Below are positions 48,890-60,764 of a stretch of 64,000 nucleotides of DNA, piece after piece. A model generated the notes under the pieces. It did not search any database. It worked only from the letters and a program-made list of their open reading frames with translations, and was not told where the DNA came from. The number at the start of each line of letters is the position of its first letter. The stretch's first letter is position 1. Origin of the DNA: Penelope pileata (Eukaryota; Chordata; Aves; Galliformes; Cracidae); contig WBMW01005742.1 in the NCBI GenBank assembly GCA_013396635.1, positions 181 to 64,180 on the forward strand. Direction: 5' to 3'. A program made the translations under genes and the position numbers.

Positions 48890-49389
48890 CCAGTACAGGA
48901 AGGATGCGGAGCTGTTGGAGTGGGTCCAAAAGAGAGCCATGAAGATGGTCAAAGGGCTGGAGCACCTCTCCTATGAAGACAGGCTAAAGGATCTGGGCTT
49001 GTTCAGCCTGAAGAAGAGAAAGCTTGAGGAAGACCTCATTGTGGCCTTCCAATACTTAAAGGGAGCTTATAAACAAGAGAGAAATCAACTTTTTACGTGA
49101 CTAGACAATGATAGGACAAGGGGGAATGGATTTAAACTGAAAAAGGGAGGATTTAGGTTAGATGTTAGGAAAAATTTTTTACTCAGCAGATGGTGAGACA
49201 CTGAAACAGGCTGCCCAGAGAAGTTGTGGATGCACCATCCCTGGAGGTGTTCAAGCCCAGGTTGGATGGAGCCCTGGGCAACCTGATCTAGTGTCTGACC
49301 TGTTAGCAACCCTGCCCATAGCATTGGGCTTGGAACTAGATGACCTTTAAGGTCTCTTCCAACCCAAGCCATTCTATGATTCTATAAAG
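48890..49389 (+). mobile_element. CR1 3' end, about 500 bp
   Basis: A plus-strand CR1 with an open start (48890-49100): ELLEWVQKRAMKMVKGLEHL, SYEDRLKDLGLFSLKKRK, LEEDLIVAFQYLKGAYKQE. A stop in the LFT segment follows, then the RLDVRKNFLLS-like block, the CCATCCCTGGAGGTGTTCAAG segment, and the tail CCATTCTATGATTCTATAAAG. It is 5'-truncated and relatively well preserved. Confidence 0.93.
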
Positions 49390-51212
49390 ATATAGCAGAA
49401 AAAAAATTCAGTGTTTTTAAAATTTTGCTCTTGACTTTCTTTCTGTGAAAATTAATATTAGTACTTCAGTAGTTCTCAAGAGAAAAAGCTAGATATTTCT
49501 TTTAAAATTCACAGTACTTGGAATTGCAGAATGAAGATTCAGGCACAGTTTCCAATGTTTTCTATAAAATTGCACTTTTAATTTTATAAACATATTTCCC
49601 TATGAATGGTTCCTTTTCCACTTTAGGATATATCTTTTGAATACACTGAACACATCTTTTTAAATAAAAAGTGTTCAGATGAGTTGTCTGTGATCCTTCT
49701 CACATTCTGTATTTCAGATGTAATGAAGATGCTGGCTTCCCATAGAAAACATGTCTACAGGATTTTCTAGTTTTACTTTCTTAATTTTTTGTTTTCCTAC
49801 ATTGTGTAGTTGCTCAGCACAATACAATTCCTACAATCTGATATACATGTTAGGGTTTTGTTCGTTTATTTACATTTAGAGAATGTACTATACTGTTGAC
49901 ATAATAAGCTGCTGCTCTATTCTTTCATATCTACATGGACTGAGTAGTTCTTAGAGCCCAGACTAGATAAAGAAACTGCTTGGTACATAAAAAAAAGTCT
50001 TCATTAATATTGTTCTTTCATTTATATCTTTTTCAAACATATCCTTTTATTTGACGTATTTCTTTTAATATATGTCTATATTCAAAGAACAACTGTAGAT
50101 TCTGAAAGACCCCATAGTAGTTGTTTGATTTTTGTGATTTTTGTGGGCAATATTTTAAGAAAACCTTTAGACAGTTGTGTGTTGAGATTGAACAGCTAAA
50201 AAAGAAAAAATTGACTGAAAGAAAAAATCCGTGGGGATGTTAAATGGAGAGCTACACTCCTCTCTTCATGTAGAAACTGTTCCATCTGCTAGCAAACTAG
50301 TAGCACTAAAGTTGCCTTCACTAACCTCCCCTAGACCTCCAGCTCTCCAGTTGGGTCTCACATCTTCTTTGGCATAGAAATCAGTTCTTCTGCTAAGATT
50401 CTGCTAATACTTTTTTTTCCTGGCAGTGCCAGGCACATGTCAGGTGGACTTTTAATGAGAAACACTGTCCCTCAGACATGCAGATAAACAGGTTTCTCAG
50501 AATATCTTCATTAAGGAATAACTAACCACAGAAGCATATCATTACACAGAAGACGACTAAAATAGCAGATATTAAAATACAAGAACCCATGAAAACTGGG
50601 ATGGGGAGGAATTTTTGAACCTAGCAAAGCAGGAACTTGGAATTTATATATAATACTTTAAACAAGACAGAAAAATCACTTGATATCTGAAATAAGAAAA
50701 ATTATGGTTTTAATATTAATTTAAATTGGATATAGATGGTTTGAGTGTTTTAACACAGATGACTTCAACAGTTCCTACCTATTCCTACCATAAAATAGTT
50801 TTCCCTTTGTTCTAGAAGTCTTCCTCACCTATTTTTCAAACAGAATCAGTACTGTTCATCCAGCTTCATATTCTGTCATATGCTACAGTGGTAAAATAGA
50901 GATACATATAAATCTAGTGGAAAAAAAATCTTTATCTTTCTTTCCTCAAACAAATTGAAAGCGGGAGAAAAAAAAATATTGTAGGAAGCAGATGTTCAGC
51001 CTTCTGACTGATGCTTTCTTGCATTTACATCTGTCTTTGTCTTCCAAATTTTCTCCTATACTTCATTGCTGTGATATGGCATCAATGATTCTTTTGGCTT
51101 AGACAGCTTTGTCCACCCTTTGTCCACATACCCTCTGACCACTCCCAACAGAGGTTTAGGTATACAAAATAAGGACCTATTTTTTCACAGAAGGAAGTAA
51201 CTATGAGGAACC
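49390..51212. other. AT-rich non-coding stretch
   Basis: No recognised feature beyond homopolymer patches. Confidence 0.45.
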
Positions 51213-51257
51213 ATGCATATGTGTATGTGTATGTGTACGTGTACGTGTATGTATACG
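51213..51257. repeat. Alternating purine-pyrimidine TGTGTA/CG microsatellite
   Basis: Imperfect repeats of GTGTATGTGTACGT. The alternating purine-pyrimidine pattern could adopt Z-DNA. It lies 16 bp from a CR1 3' end. Confidence 0.8.
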
Positions 51258-51272
51258 GAATTGCCAACAAGT

Positions 51273-52291
51273 CATAGAATCATACAATGGCTTGGGTTGG
51301 AAGGGACCTCAAGGATCACCAACTTCCAATCCCCCTGCCTCAGGCAGGACCGCCAACCTCCATTTCTAATACTGGTTCAAGTTGCCCAGAGCCCCATCCA
51401 ACTTGGCCTTGAACACCTCCAGGGATGGGGCATTCACAACCTCTCTGGGCAGCCTGTTCCAGCACCTCACCATTCTCTCGGTAAAGAACTTCCCCCTGAC
51501 ATCCAATCTAAACCTTCCCTCCTTCAGCTTAAAACCATTCCTCCTTGTCCTATCACTGTCTACCCCTGTAAAAAGTTGGTTCCCCTCCTGTTTATAATCT
51601 CCCTTTAAATACAGGAAGGCTGCAATGAGGTCTCCCTGCATCCTTCTCTTCTCCAGGCTGAAGAAGCCCAACTCCTTCAGCCTGTCTTCGTAGGGGAGGT
51701 GCTCCAGCCCTCTGATCATCTTTGTGGCCCTCCTCTGGACCCTCTTCTAAATGTCCACATCTTTGTTGTATTGAGGGCCCCAGACTTGGATGAAGTGCTC
51801 CAGATTGGGCCTCATGAGGGCAGAGTAGAGAGGGACAATCACCTCCCTGTCTCTACTGGCCACCCCTCTCCTGATGGAGCCCAGGATCCCATTAGCCTTC
51901 CAAGCTGCAAGAGCACACTCCTGGTTCATGTTCAGTTTTTCATCCACCAGGACCCCCAGGTCCTTCTCAGCAGGGCTACTTTCAAGAAATTCTTCTCCCC
52001 ATCTATATGTATATCTGCGATTACTTCAACCCAAGTGCAAAACCTTGCACTTTGCTGTGTTGAACCTCATTAGGTTCACATGGGCCCACCTTTTGAGTTT
52101 GTCAAGGTCCCTCTGGATGGCATCCCTTCCTTCTATCATGTCAATCACACCACTCAGCTTGGTGTCATCAGCAAAGTTGCTGAGGGTGCACTCAATCCCC
52201 TCATTATATCCGTATCATATCCCCCTCATATCATTGATAAAGATGTTGAAGAGCACTGGTCCCAAAGTCCCAGTATTCCACTGAGCTACTG
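51273..52291 (-). mobile_element. CR1 LINE, RT C-terminus to 3' end, about 1 kb
   Basis: The plus strand opens with the complemented tail CATAGAATCATACAATGG. Minus-strand frames are long. One (51366-51719) shows IRGLEHLPYEDRLKELGFFS, GDLIAAFLYLKGDYKQEG and CWNRLPREVVNAPSLEVFKA. The next (51747-51947) shows DEKLNMNQECALAAWKANG and REVIVPLYSALMRPNLEH. The copy then reads to the GP(V)LFN-like start of the RT core near 52270. A short duplicated CATATC(C)CCCTCAT unit disturbs the frame near 52200-52235. It is one of the better preserved CR1 copies here. Confidence 0.94.
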
Positions 52292-53645
52292 TAGATCAAA
52301 AACAATTTTTGTGTTTAAATCTGTGTGAAATAGTCCATGTAACAATAATCTGCACAAAAGATTTTGTTTAAAAAGAGAGAAAGCATTTCAACAGTGTTTA
52401 TGTAACATTCAAAGAGATTTCTCTTTCTCTAATGCTAAACTCACAAACGTTGTGATTTTAGTTTACAGAGAAAAATAGATGTTGATATTCATTACCCTCT
52501 GAAAGCAGTTCCTGTGATTGATTTTTAAACACTGTGGTAAATCCTCGAGGATCATGGTGCTGGTTGTTCCTCAGCGTGCCAAAGGCTGTGCCTGTGCCTG
52601 TCCCTCTCCCCCCTACTCAGGGCTATTTCTCCCACTCACACTCTCTTCATGATTCCCAGATACTCTATTTTTTGTCTCCTGTCCTGATTAAATGTCTTAA
52701 TATTCTTAGTTCATTTCTTTAATCTTTTCTTGGATACAGGTTAGCTCTGAGGCCTTTTGTGGATTACTTTATCTGATTATTTAAGTTTAGTGTATTCATA
52801 ACTTCTTTAAATAATTTATTTTGCATATTATGGATGTGAAATCTGGCTCTGAGTTATAATATCATAGACTATGTTTTTTTTATTTTGCTCATGCTGAATA
52901 TTGGAGTCCATTTCTATATATAGATAAGAAGGAATATTTACTCATGCATTTGAACAAAATAAGGTATTCTGACTTTTCTGTTCTTCAGCTGGAATACAAT
53001 GCTTAGCTTCCTCCCCAAGTTGTTTGAACTTAAGGGTTATGGTTTCCATGGAAACATCTGACAGTCTGTTTGAGTATCAAATATTTTCCCTGCTGTAGAA
53101 GTAAGCTCAGCAAAATGTACAGCAGTCTTGGATAAATTGGAAATCCACTCTGCTGAAACACAAATTTTTCTCCAGTAAACAACTTATTTTTCCCCAGTAA
53201 ACAACTTTGCAATAACATTGTCTGTAAAGGACAAAGTTTTAATCATGTAGTCTGTATCAAAGAAAAAAGTCTTATCTTAGATACATGATCATCATGGTCT
53301 ACTATTATATTCTGTCAAATAAGAGGAAGGTGATTTAGAAATTTTAGTCACAATGCATTTCTGTAACATCAGAAGAATCTGAAAGAATGGAGTGATAGCA
53401 CTTCTCTGTAACTCATCAAATATTTAATGCAGTCTGAACTCCAGTGCGAAGTTTCTGTCTCCCATAAAGTTGAAGACGCACACTCTCCCCAGTAAAACAA
53501 AGATTTTGTTTCACCCAGGTTTTCCATTTCTCTCTTGCAAATTATACCTATAACCCAGCTAACAAAAGGGGCAAGGTAACATAGAAGAGTGTAACACAGT
53601 GGATATGACACTGCATGCCTTCCAAATAAAAGTCAAGAAGCAATT
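52292..53645. other. AT-rich non-coding stretch
   Basis: No gene was recognised. A duplicated CCAGTAAACAACTT unit is at 53171-53206. Confidence 0.45.
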
Positions 53646-53649
53646 TCCT

Positions 53650-54330
53650 GCGGTCTTGTCATGTCTCCCCCATAAGGGATGGGAGGGGTGACCAGATTCT
53701 CAAATCCCCCCTGGTTAGATTAAGGTGAAACTGACACTCAAGATCCAAACATAATAATCAATTTAAATGAGAAACAATGTACTACAATTATCTTATAAGT
53801 ACTGACACTCTTACAATTATATCTGCCTAGCCTGTGCAGCTATAAGAATCAAAATAAGCCTTGCATTGCTTAACCACTTTACAAGAGAAAAAGGAGAGAA
53901 ATTAAGGTGTGGGGGGGAGAGAGACAGAGACAGAGACAGAGACAGAGAAAGGCAGAGGCAGAAAGAGATCGCTGATCCAGGTCCTAGTGTTGATTCAGCC
54001 AATGGAGGCAGGATGGGAGTCCTCAGTCTGTGAGAATGCTTGTCCCGAAGTTCCAAAGTAACAAAGTTTTGGAGACCCTGAGATTCTCTTAAGCATCCTT
54101 TTATGCCTGCTAGATATACAGGTGCACCCTCACAAGGTTGTAAACAAGTGAGACTGCAATGAAAAAATTTGCCAAAAACTAGTTTGCAGCCAAAACTTCT
54201 TGCAGGACTTTGTTCACAGGACTCCCTCCTCCATCAAGTCTTCAGTCTTTTGTGAGGGTAATGGCCTTATCTTGCAAGTGTATGAGACAATTCCAGGCAT
54301 AACTCAGATGTTTTTTGTTGGCCTGCTACA
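53650..54330 (-). mobile_element. Possible LTR-retrotransposon remnant
   Basis: A more GC-balanced block with LTR-like features on the minus strand: a TATA-like GCATAAAAGG (54097-54106), then a pyrimidine simple repeat, then a TCTGGTCACCCCTCCCATCC segment near 53690 that could lie near a leader. No terminal TG/CA pair with target repeats was found and no coding region is evident. The call rests on overall resemblance and is uncertain. A non-transposon origin is possible. Confidence 0.35.
53911..53968. repeat. GAGACA simple repeat
   Basis: A G7 run followed by about five GAGACA units and degenerate purine repeats, inside the LTR-like block. Confidence 0.85.
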
Positions 54331-54556
54331 GGTCTAGAAGTCTGTGTTGCCCCTTAATGGCGGGCAAACACAGAGAAAATGCAATGACCTCTACCTATTG
54401 TATCAGGGAATATCGCATCTCTAAGAGCACGAATAAATAGCAAAGCATGATGCACGACAGTGAGCACTCTGTGTCAATTACTGGTGTTTGCTAGGAAACA
54501 TTAGAGAATATAGTAAATCAATGCTTTGGAACATGTTTGGTTTATAATTGTGCATA

Positions 54557-55104
54557 TGTTGCTCCAAAAGTAATGCCTCCTATTTTTTATTTCCATAGGA
54601 AATACAACAGATACAAAGAGCACAATAACACAGTTTGACAGAGAAAATTCTCAGATACAAAACACTGGTTTTCAACAGAGTCAACACCATTACCTATGCA
54701 TTTTTGCCAGCAAAGTGCAAGAGCCTGCATTCTACGCTCGTTATAACCTGCACCAGTGGAGGTGACCATTGCTGTTGCTGCCACTGCTGAAATGCACCAC
54801 CCACCCCTCCCTGTGCTCACATCCACTTTTTGGTCTCCATAAACACTAAGCAAGCATTAATGAATGTCAATGGGCACCACTTTTTCTGCAAGGAGGAATT
54901 AAATTCCACACCTTTTCTTCTTACATACTTCCATGTCAGACACGGTATTGTCAGACTGCCCTTCTGCTGCCATCCGCCACACAGCAACAAAACATAATGA
55001 AATGTTGGTGGCAAGGTTCAACTTCTACTGTCATACCACCAACATCCGCCTCTGATGTTGTAGGCAAGCATAATAAAACAGAAGGCATTACTTTCGGAGC
55101 AGCA
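54557..55104 (-). mobile_element. mariner deletion derivative, both ends present (copy D)
   Basis: About 548 bp. A TA (54555-54556) precedes the end TGTTGCTCCAAAAGTAATGCC, and the right end is ATTACTTTCGGAGCAGC. Minus-strand reading from the right gives IEF-type and GDQKVDVSTGRGGW segments (the helix-turn-helix remnant). A C-terminal MQALALCWQKCIGN, VDSVENQ segment follows. That is the N- and C-terminal ends of a mariner transposase joined without the catalytic centre. An open frame of 88 codons covers this junction (54587-54853). It is the most informative copy for the internal deletion. Confidence 0.92.
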
Positions 55105-55110
55105 CTTGTA

Positions 55111-55313
55111 AATCATGGAATCATGGAATGGTTTGGGTTAGAAGGGACCTCTAAATATCGTCTAGTCCCAACCTGCTTGCCATGAGCAGGGACACTTTCC
55201 ACTACATCAGATTGCTCAAAGCCCCATCCAACCTGATTTTGAACATTTCCGGAGTTGAGGTATCCACAACTACTCTGGGCAACCTGTTACAGTGTTTCAT
55301 CACCATTATATCA
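55111..55313 (-). mobile_element. CR1 3' end abutting mariner copy D
   Basis: Plus-strand AATCATGGAATCATGGAATG starts the complemented CR1 tail, about six bases beyond the mariner end. The AAAGCCCCATCCAACC, ACTCTGGGCAACCTGTTAC and TTTCATCACCATTATATC segments follow. About 200 bp remains. Confidence 0.88.
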
Positions 55314-55315
55314 AA

Positions 55316-56222
55316 TTAAAACTATTTGTTTCCGCTTAAGTCTATAATTCCACTACAGCAGGAAAATAAATCTGAAAGTAGTCTTAAGATAGCTACAAAT
55401 TCCACAAATAGGTAAGAAATGGTATTGTGTTTTTTGTTGTTTTTTTTTTTTTTTCAAATCTGGTGTGAGTGAACGTGAACTGATGTGAACTTCTTAAAGT
55501 GATGACAGTACTGAAGATTAGAATGAAATGCAGGAAAAGGCTGTTAATTATAGAGTCTGGTACATGCTGCTGAAGCTGTTAGAAGCATACTTCTAAATGG
55601 AGAAATAACATATTTGACAGAATACCTTGATGAAGTCTGATTTACATTTGAAAGCAAGTTGAGTACTGGTAGAAAGGATCTATTTTTTTTTTTTACAGAA
55701 AACAATAAATAGCAATAAATTAGAAGTATGAGGATTTCAAGCTATGGATAGAGACACATCAGAGAATGAATTAATTTTAACAGAATTATTTTAATTTTTC
55801 TCTGAGCCTACTGAAGTCATTGACTCAATATTGTGCAGCTGTGTTTACTTCTTGATTCAAATGAGCTTGTACTCCCAGTCTGTCCATGACTAAAAAGCAA
55901 TTTTGTTTTGGCTGTGAGGTGGAGGTTATTTTCTGGAGCTCATTCTATTTTTATTAATCAGTGACTTACTCTCTGTGGTTGATGATATATATTTCCTTTC
56001 CTCCAAAGACAGCAGAGGGTTCTCATGATATGTACACTGTAGGTTCAAGCAGATGCCCTCAATCTGCTAGTTCCTCCTTTCCAGTCAATAGTTCACTCAA
56101 ACAATTCTCTTTACTTCGTAACATTCTTTGACAACAGCAAGATATAGATTTCTTCTGTTTTTCTAGTATATACAAATACTGAGTGAAGTTGTTCACAGCT
56201 TTAATATGAAGCTACCACACAG
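55316..56222. other. AT-rich non-coding stretch
   Basis: T-runs occur at 55438-55454 and 55684-55694. No gene was recognised. Confidence 0.45.
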
Positions 56223-56228
56223 CTGCAG

Positions 56229-56574
56229 TGTCGAGAGACCGGGCTTCTGAGAACAAACGGGACGAGCTCATAGAGTTTGCAGGTAAGTTTTCCGTTTATT
56301 GCGTTTCGGCAATCCACTTTATCACCCTTAGAAGTGCAAGCATTAGCAATCACGTGTGAAAGCATTTACCTAATTGGCTGTGCTGCCTTGAGCAGTTTCG
56401 TGATTGGTGATCACGCGCAGAGCACGCGCATATTCTTATTGGTTTGCAGCGCTTTTATCTCACAAGCGATAAGTAGTCCCTGGCTAACCCCCTGAATCTC
56501 TGAACTCTAGTTACCTTTTCAACCTTCACACAGTTTTCTCCTCTAAGCCGCGCTCGGCTGTCCCTATCTCAGCA
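56229..56574 (-). mobile_element. CpG-rich solo retroviral LTR with 6-bp target repeats
   Basis: A 346-bp block much richer in CpG than its surroundings. On the minus strand it begins TGCTGAGATAGGGACAG and ends GGTCTCTCGACA, giving short imperfect inverted termini. Perfect direct repeats CTGCAG flank it (56223-56228 and 56575-56580). Inside are CCAAT motifs (AACCAATAAG, CACCAATCAC, AGCCAATTAG) and a polyadenylation signal GCAATAAACG about 90 bp before the 3' end. That order fits U3-R-U5. The 6-bp duplication suits alpha- or betaretrovirus-like ERVs. No internal genes are present. High CpG content suggests a young insertion. The family is not identified. Confidence 0.78.
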
Positions 56575-56580
56575 CTGCAG

Positions 56581-58530
56581 CTTTTTTTTTTTATTACTGT
56601 AGTGATAGAAGTATCATGTATTTGTATAATTAAACAATGAATATAGGTTCGTAACATCATTTATATATATACAAAATATATTTATGTTTATATTTCGTAC
56701 AATTTGCATGATTCTGAAAAATATCTAGTGGAATAAGTAGTGAAATATATTTTTTATATATTGAAAGACTACTCTAAATTCTGAAATTAGGATACATTTA
56801 TAGAATGTATTTACAGATTTATAGAATTTATTTACAGATTAAGGCAAAAATACAGCAGATTATTTTATTTCACAGTTATTTGCTCCTATAAACTAAACCA
56901 TTCACTAAAATTGGTAGCAGTTTGTTTTGACTTTATTAAAGTAAATCATTCTTGCTTTGGATCTGATTCTGAAGAAGGTTGAATACTATTCCACCCCCCT
57001 CCCCTCAGCAATGTTTTCTTCCCTTTTGCCATACAGACCAGATTTTTGCTTAGGATGTCCCATTCCAAATCAATCTTTTCTACTGCTTCTCAGGAGATAT
57101 CTCTAAACTGCTGAACTAGATTATTCTGCAGCGAGTGTATCTTTCAGCTCACCTTTTCTCTCTTTTATGCAAAAAAATTTATATTTTCTTTTCAGTAGGA
57201 GCAGGAATATTAACAAAATCACAAGCACTTGAGGAGCAACAAAATTCTAGCTCCTAATGCATGTGTCTAGCTCTTCTTTTTTAGAAAACTCTTCAGCATA
57301 AGAGATTTTTCTGAATTGAGTGAAATGTTGCAATTAAATATTTTTATTTGCTAGTTACTAAAACCATCTCTTTTTGTCAGTCATTTGGCAATCAAATAGT
57401 TGATAAACACATAGCAACACAGTCCTAGGTGATATTTTGATGCTATAGGTGTTATATCTTGCAGGAATACCTGCTTCATTATTTTCTTTTTCTTTAGTTA
57501 TGACTGTAATATACCAGTAATTGATGTGTCACATTTTTAGAATGATTATCATCATTTCACGATGACCCTCCTACTCTTTAACCTCAACTCCTAGTCACTT
57601 TATAAAGCCTTCTCATTCAATTTATTTTTGTCTTTAACTCTATTGTTTTATAAACCATTGATTTATTATGTTGAAATTTTGATAACTGAACAGAAATGGA
57701 ACAGTAAGAAATATACTAGAATATCTACAATACAATCTAGAGAATACAAACTGGGTGTATTCCTTAAATGATACTGATTTCCTTAGATGAAAAACTGTTT
57801 AACTGGCAAACATAATAGTATGCTCTAGCAGACAAAATCATCTCTAGAAGAGATAATGGATTTTTAATGCCTTTACACAACATAACAGTGAGACTTTTTC
57901 TGTAACCTCATCTATAAATCTAATTGCACTTGAAAGACAATTTCAAAGTATTTTAAATGCAGTGAAAATAATTGAATGCGATGATCAGAGAGTGGGTACC
58001 AGAAGATCCTGACTTGCTGAACATGCAACTGTTAAAAGACATCGTTTTCTGTTGACATATCAGAGAATAAATACAGCTTAATAAATTAAGGATCATTTCA
58101 CTTTCTGAAACATTCATTGTCTTAAAATAGTAAGTGTTCTGTATGATGATGTGAAGACAAACTTCTATATGGATTCCCTTCATAGTAAGGTTAAAGCAAG
58201 TAGCTACTAACTCAGTATCAGGATGAATTTCAATCCAAAATATTATTTAAATTATTTATTCCCTCAAAATCAAAAAAATAAGCTTCAGTTAATTGATTTC
58301 TTAAACATGCAGCCTCCAGGTAATGTCCTCAGGGCAGTAAATGCAAGTGCCTATGTGGTAATTCTTTAGGATCTTCAAATATCAGGGAACTGTTAAAAGA
58401 AGGCATCTTTACTACAGTCTTCTGGATCTGGATTCTTGTTCAGGTTACTAACGAAAACCTGTCTCTTTGTCTTCTCAGTCTACACAAAACAATGTTGCTG
58501 CTGCTACCTTTTTTTATATTATTTCATTAT
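56581..58530. other. AT-rich non-coding stretch
   Basis: No gene was recognised. A short direct repeat of TTTATAGAATGTATTTACAG lies near 56800-56840. Confidence 0.45.
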
Positions 58531-58695
58531 CATAGAACCATGCAATCATAGAATCATAGAATGGTTTGGGTTGGAAGCGACCTTTAAAGAGCATCTAGTT
58601 CCAGCTACCCCTGCCATGAGGATGTTGCTCAAAGTCTCATCCAATCTGGCCTGGAACACTTCCAGGGAGGAGGCATCCACAATTTCTCTGGATCT
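58531..58695 (-). mobile_element. CR1 3' end, short
   Basis: On the plus strand three tail units (around CATAGAACCATGCAATCATA and GAATCATAGAATGG) precede the GGTTTGGGTTGGAAGCGACC segment. A deleted form of the CCTGCCATGAG block and CTTCCAGGGAGGAGGCATCC follow. About 165 bp remains. Confidence 0.88.
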
Positions 58696-60052
58696 CTTGG
58701 TCTCCACTTATCAATATATGTATCTGCTCTTTAATGGAATGGTTTGTTATAGTATGAAGAGGCTAGGATTTTACCACCGCATCAAATGGACTCAGATCCC
58801 TGCCTATATCCTATTCAGGGCAGGATAGTCAACTATAAACACGTGGTGTAATGAGATCAGTTTCAGTGACAAAAGAATTAGATGTCCATTTCTAAAGTTC
58901 TCCGGGGTCAGTTGAGTACAGTAGCAGTTCAATTTTAAGGACTCTGTTCAGCTTCATAAACCTATGTTCCTAGATGTGAACTGATAGTTAATAAAATGAA
59001 TTTCAGATTTGTACTATTGACATAGGCAAAGGATATTCAGCAGTCAGTTGCTTTTAGAATATTATGTTTTACAAAGTGATGAATAAATATCAAAAAAAAA
59101 AAAAAGAGGATTGAAATATTTTTCCTGGCTTTATAAATTAGGTAAACAAGGTAATAGCCTTGAGGAGCACAGGTTTCTCTGATCTTTCTCACTCTGTGCT
59201 GTCTGCATTCTCATTAAACAATCAGTGGGAAACAGATGGATTCTGAAAAACAGTTCAGCATCAGTGACTATGAATATTTGTGCACAATATTTTTTTTTTT
59301 TTAACTGAGGAATGAATACTGAGCAAATATCATCTTTTAACTGGCTTATGTTGATCAACATAAGTACATCTCCAGTCTCAAGAAAAGTGAATTACAAATC
59401 CTGCTGCTATCCATCCTGAATACACTAACAAGAACACCAAATTAGAGGACTAGAGTCTATACCATTAGATTTAACCATCTCAGTCATTCTGTATCTAAAA
59501 AATCATCTCAGTCATTCTATATCTAAAATGAACAATGTCCTAAGATATTTTTAGTTCTTTAAAAAAATTTAACTATTCTTTGAGAAATCTGAAAAAATAT
59601 GATCTTATTACCTAGTAAATTTTACATGCAGTAAAGCTATTAACTTGAAAAAGAGCTTTAATTTAATTAATTCAGCTAATTACAACTTTTCCATGAAGTG
59701 TTTCTCACCATGACTTAATAATCATATTACCTGAAGCAAGAGTGGCATTGTTAACGACCTACATTGCTGTATTTCTTGCTAAGGCTGTACCTGTGTTTCA
59801 AAGGTACAATTATTGCAAAGAGTTATTGTGAAGAGCAGAGAAACGGTATGTACATAACAACTGTCTCTCGTTGGTTATCTTCCATTCATTTATTTTCTTC
59901 CATGTAGTTCTGCACTATATTACTCAAGCTGCAAGGTCAAGTATTCAGAAGCTAGAAATGCCACAGTTACATTTGCTTTTATAACTTTAATTAAGCATCT
60001 TACACATGAATTATGAAGGGGCTATTTCATAAATGATTTGCTAGGTCCCTGA

Positions 60053-60097
<45 letters not shown>

Positions 60098-60764
60098 AAA
60101 ANNATAAAAAATAAAAACACTGAGGAGAAGGGAATTTTGGTGGAACAAAGCCAAAATGCAAGGCAAAACAGAATAAACCATACTAAAAGATGAGTCTGGG
60201 TAAATTCAGGATTACAGTAATCTGAAAATCAAGAAAGTATCATTCACAAATTGGAAACCTATGAGATAACTAATGATTAAGATAAAATGATGTAGCATTA
60301 AAACTGTAGCAAAATTAAGATAAGGTAAGAAATAAATCACTGTGAAACAGCATAGCAACAACAGCTTTTTATATATAAAAACAAATTTATATGTGTATAT
60401 ATATAGTAGTAGATTAGAAACAAAGAATGCCTTTGTCAAGTACTCAATGAAAATGGAAGGATGGGCATCTATGATGACAGGAATGCCAATTTTTGGAAAT
60501 TTTTCTTTCTCAGTTTACAGTTTTGAGGCATTTATTACTCAGTAAGTAGCTATGATCAAAAGCTTAGTATAACTAATGGCATGTATCGATGTGGAAACTA
60601 AAGTAAAGAGAAGAATGTTAAGATTTTTTTAAATGGTCTCAGTGGAGAACTTTAAGTGGATTCATACAGGCTACCTAAGAAACTTTTCATCCCTGAGTAT
60701 TTAAAAATAAAAAGTAAAAATTCAGAATTTGGGAAGGAAGAAAGAGATTTAGAAGCCTGAGAGG
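58696..60764. other. AT-rich non-coding stretch
   Basis: It contains A-runs (59091-59105), a T-run (59290-59301), a 25-bp near-perfect direct repeat (59476-59500 and 59504-59528, starting CATCTCAGTCATTCT) and the long A-tract listed next. No gene was recognised. Confidence 0.45.
60055..60119 (+). repeat. Long A-tract with two unresolved bases
   Basis: Thirty-six As (60055-60090), then CT, nine As, NN (60102-60103) and A-rich sequence. It may be a homopolymer microsatellite or an old poly(A) tail. A CATAAA is about 25 bases upstream. Confidence 0.8.

Noticed and set aside
51213..51608. Plus-strand 131-codon frame
   Set aside because: It is a microsatellite plus the antisense of a CR1 3' end.
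56221..56582. DNA transposon with 16-bp inverted termini AGCTGCAGTG...
   Set aside because: No target duplication fits those ends. Placing the ends at TG...CA gives perfect 6-bp CTGCAG repeats and LTR-type contents, so a solo LTR is the better explanation.
59131..59361. Minus-strand frame with a good acceptor (CTGAACTGTTTTTCAG)
   Set aside because: The donor is weak (AGAGTGAG), the phase does not feed the 28.3-kb exon, and the frame includes a homopolymer.
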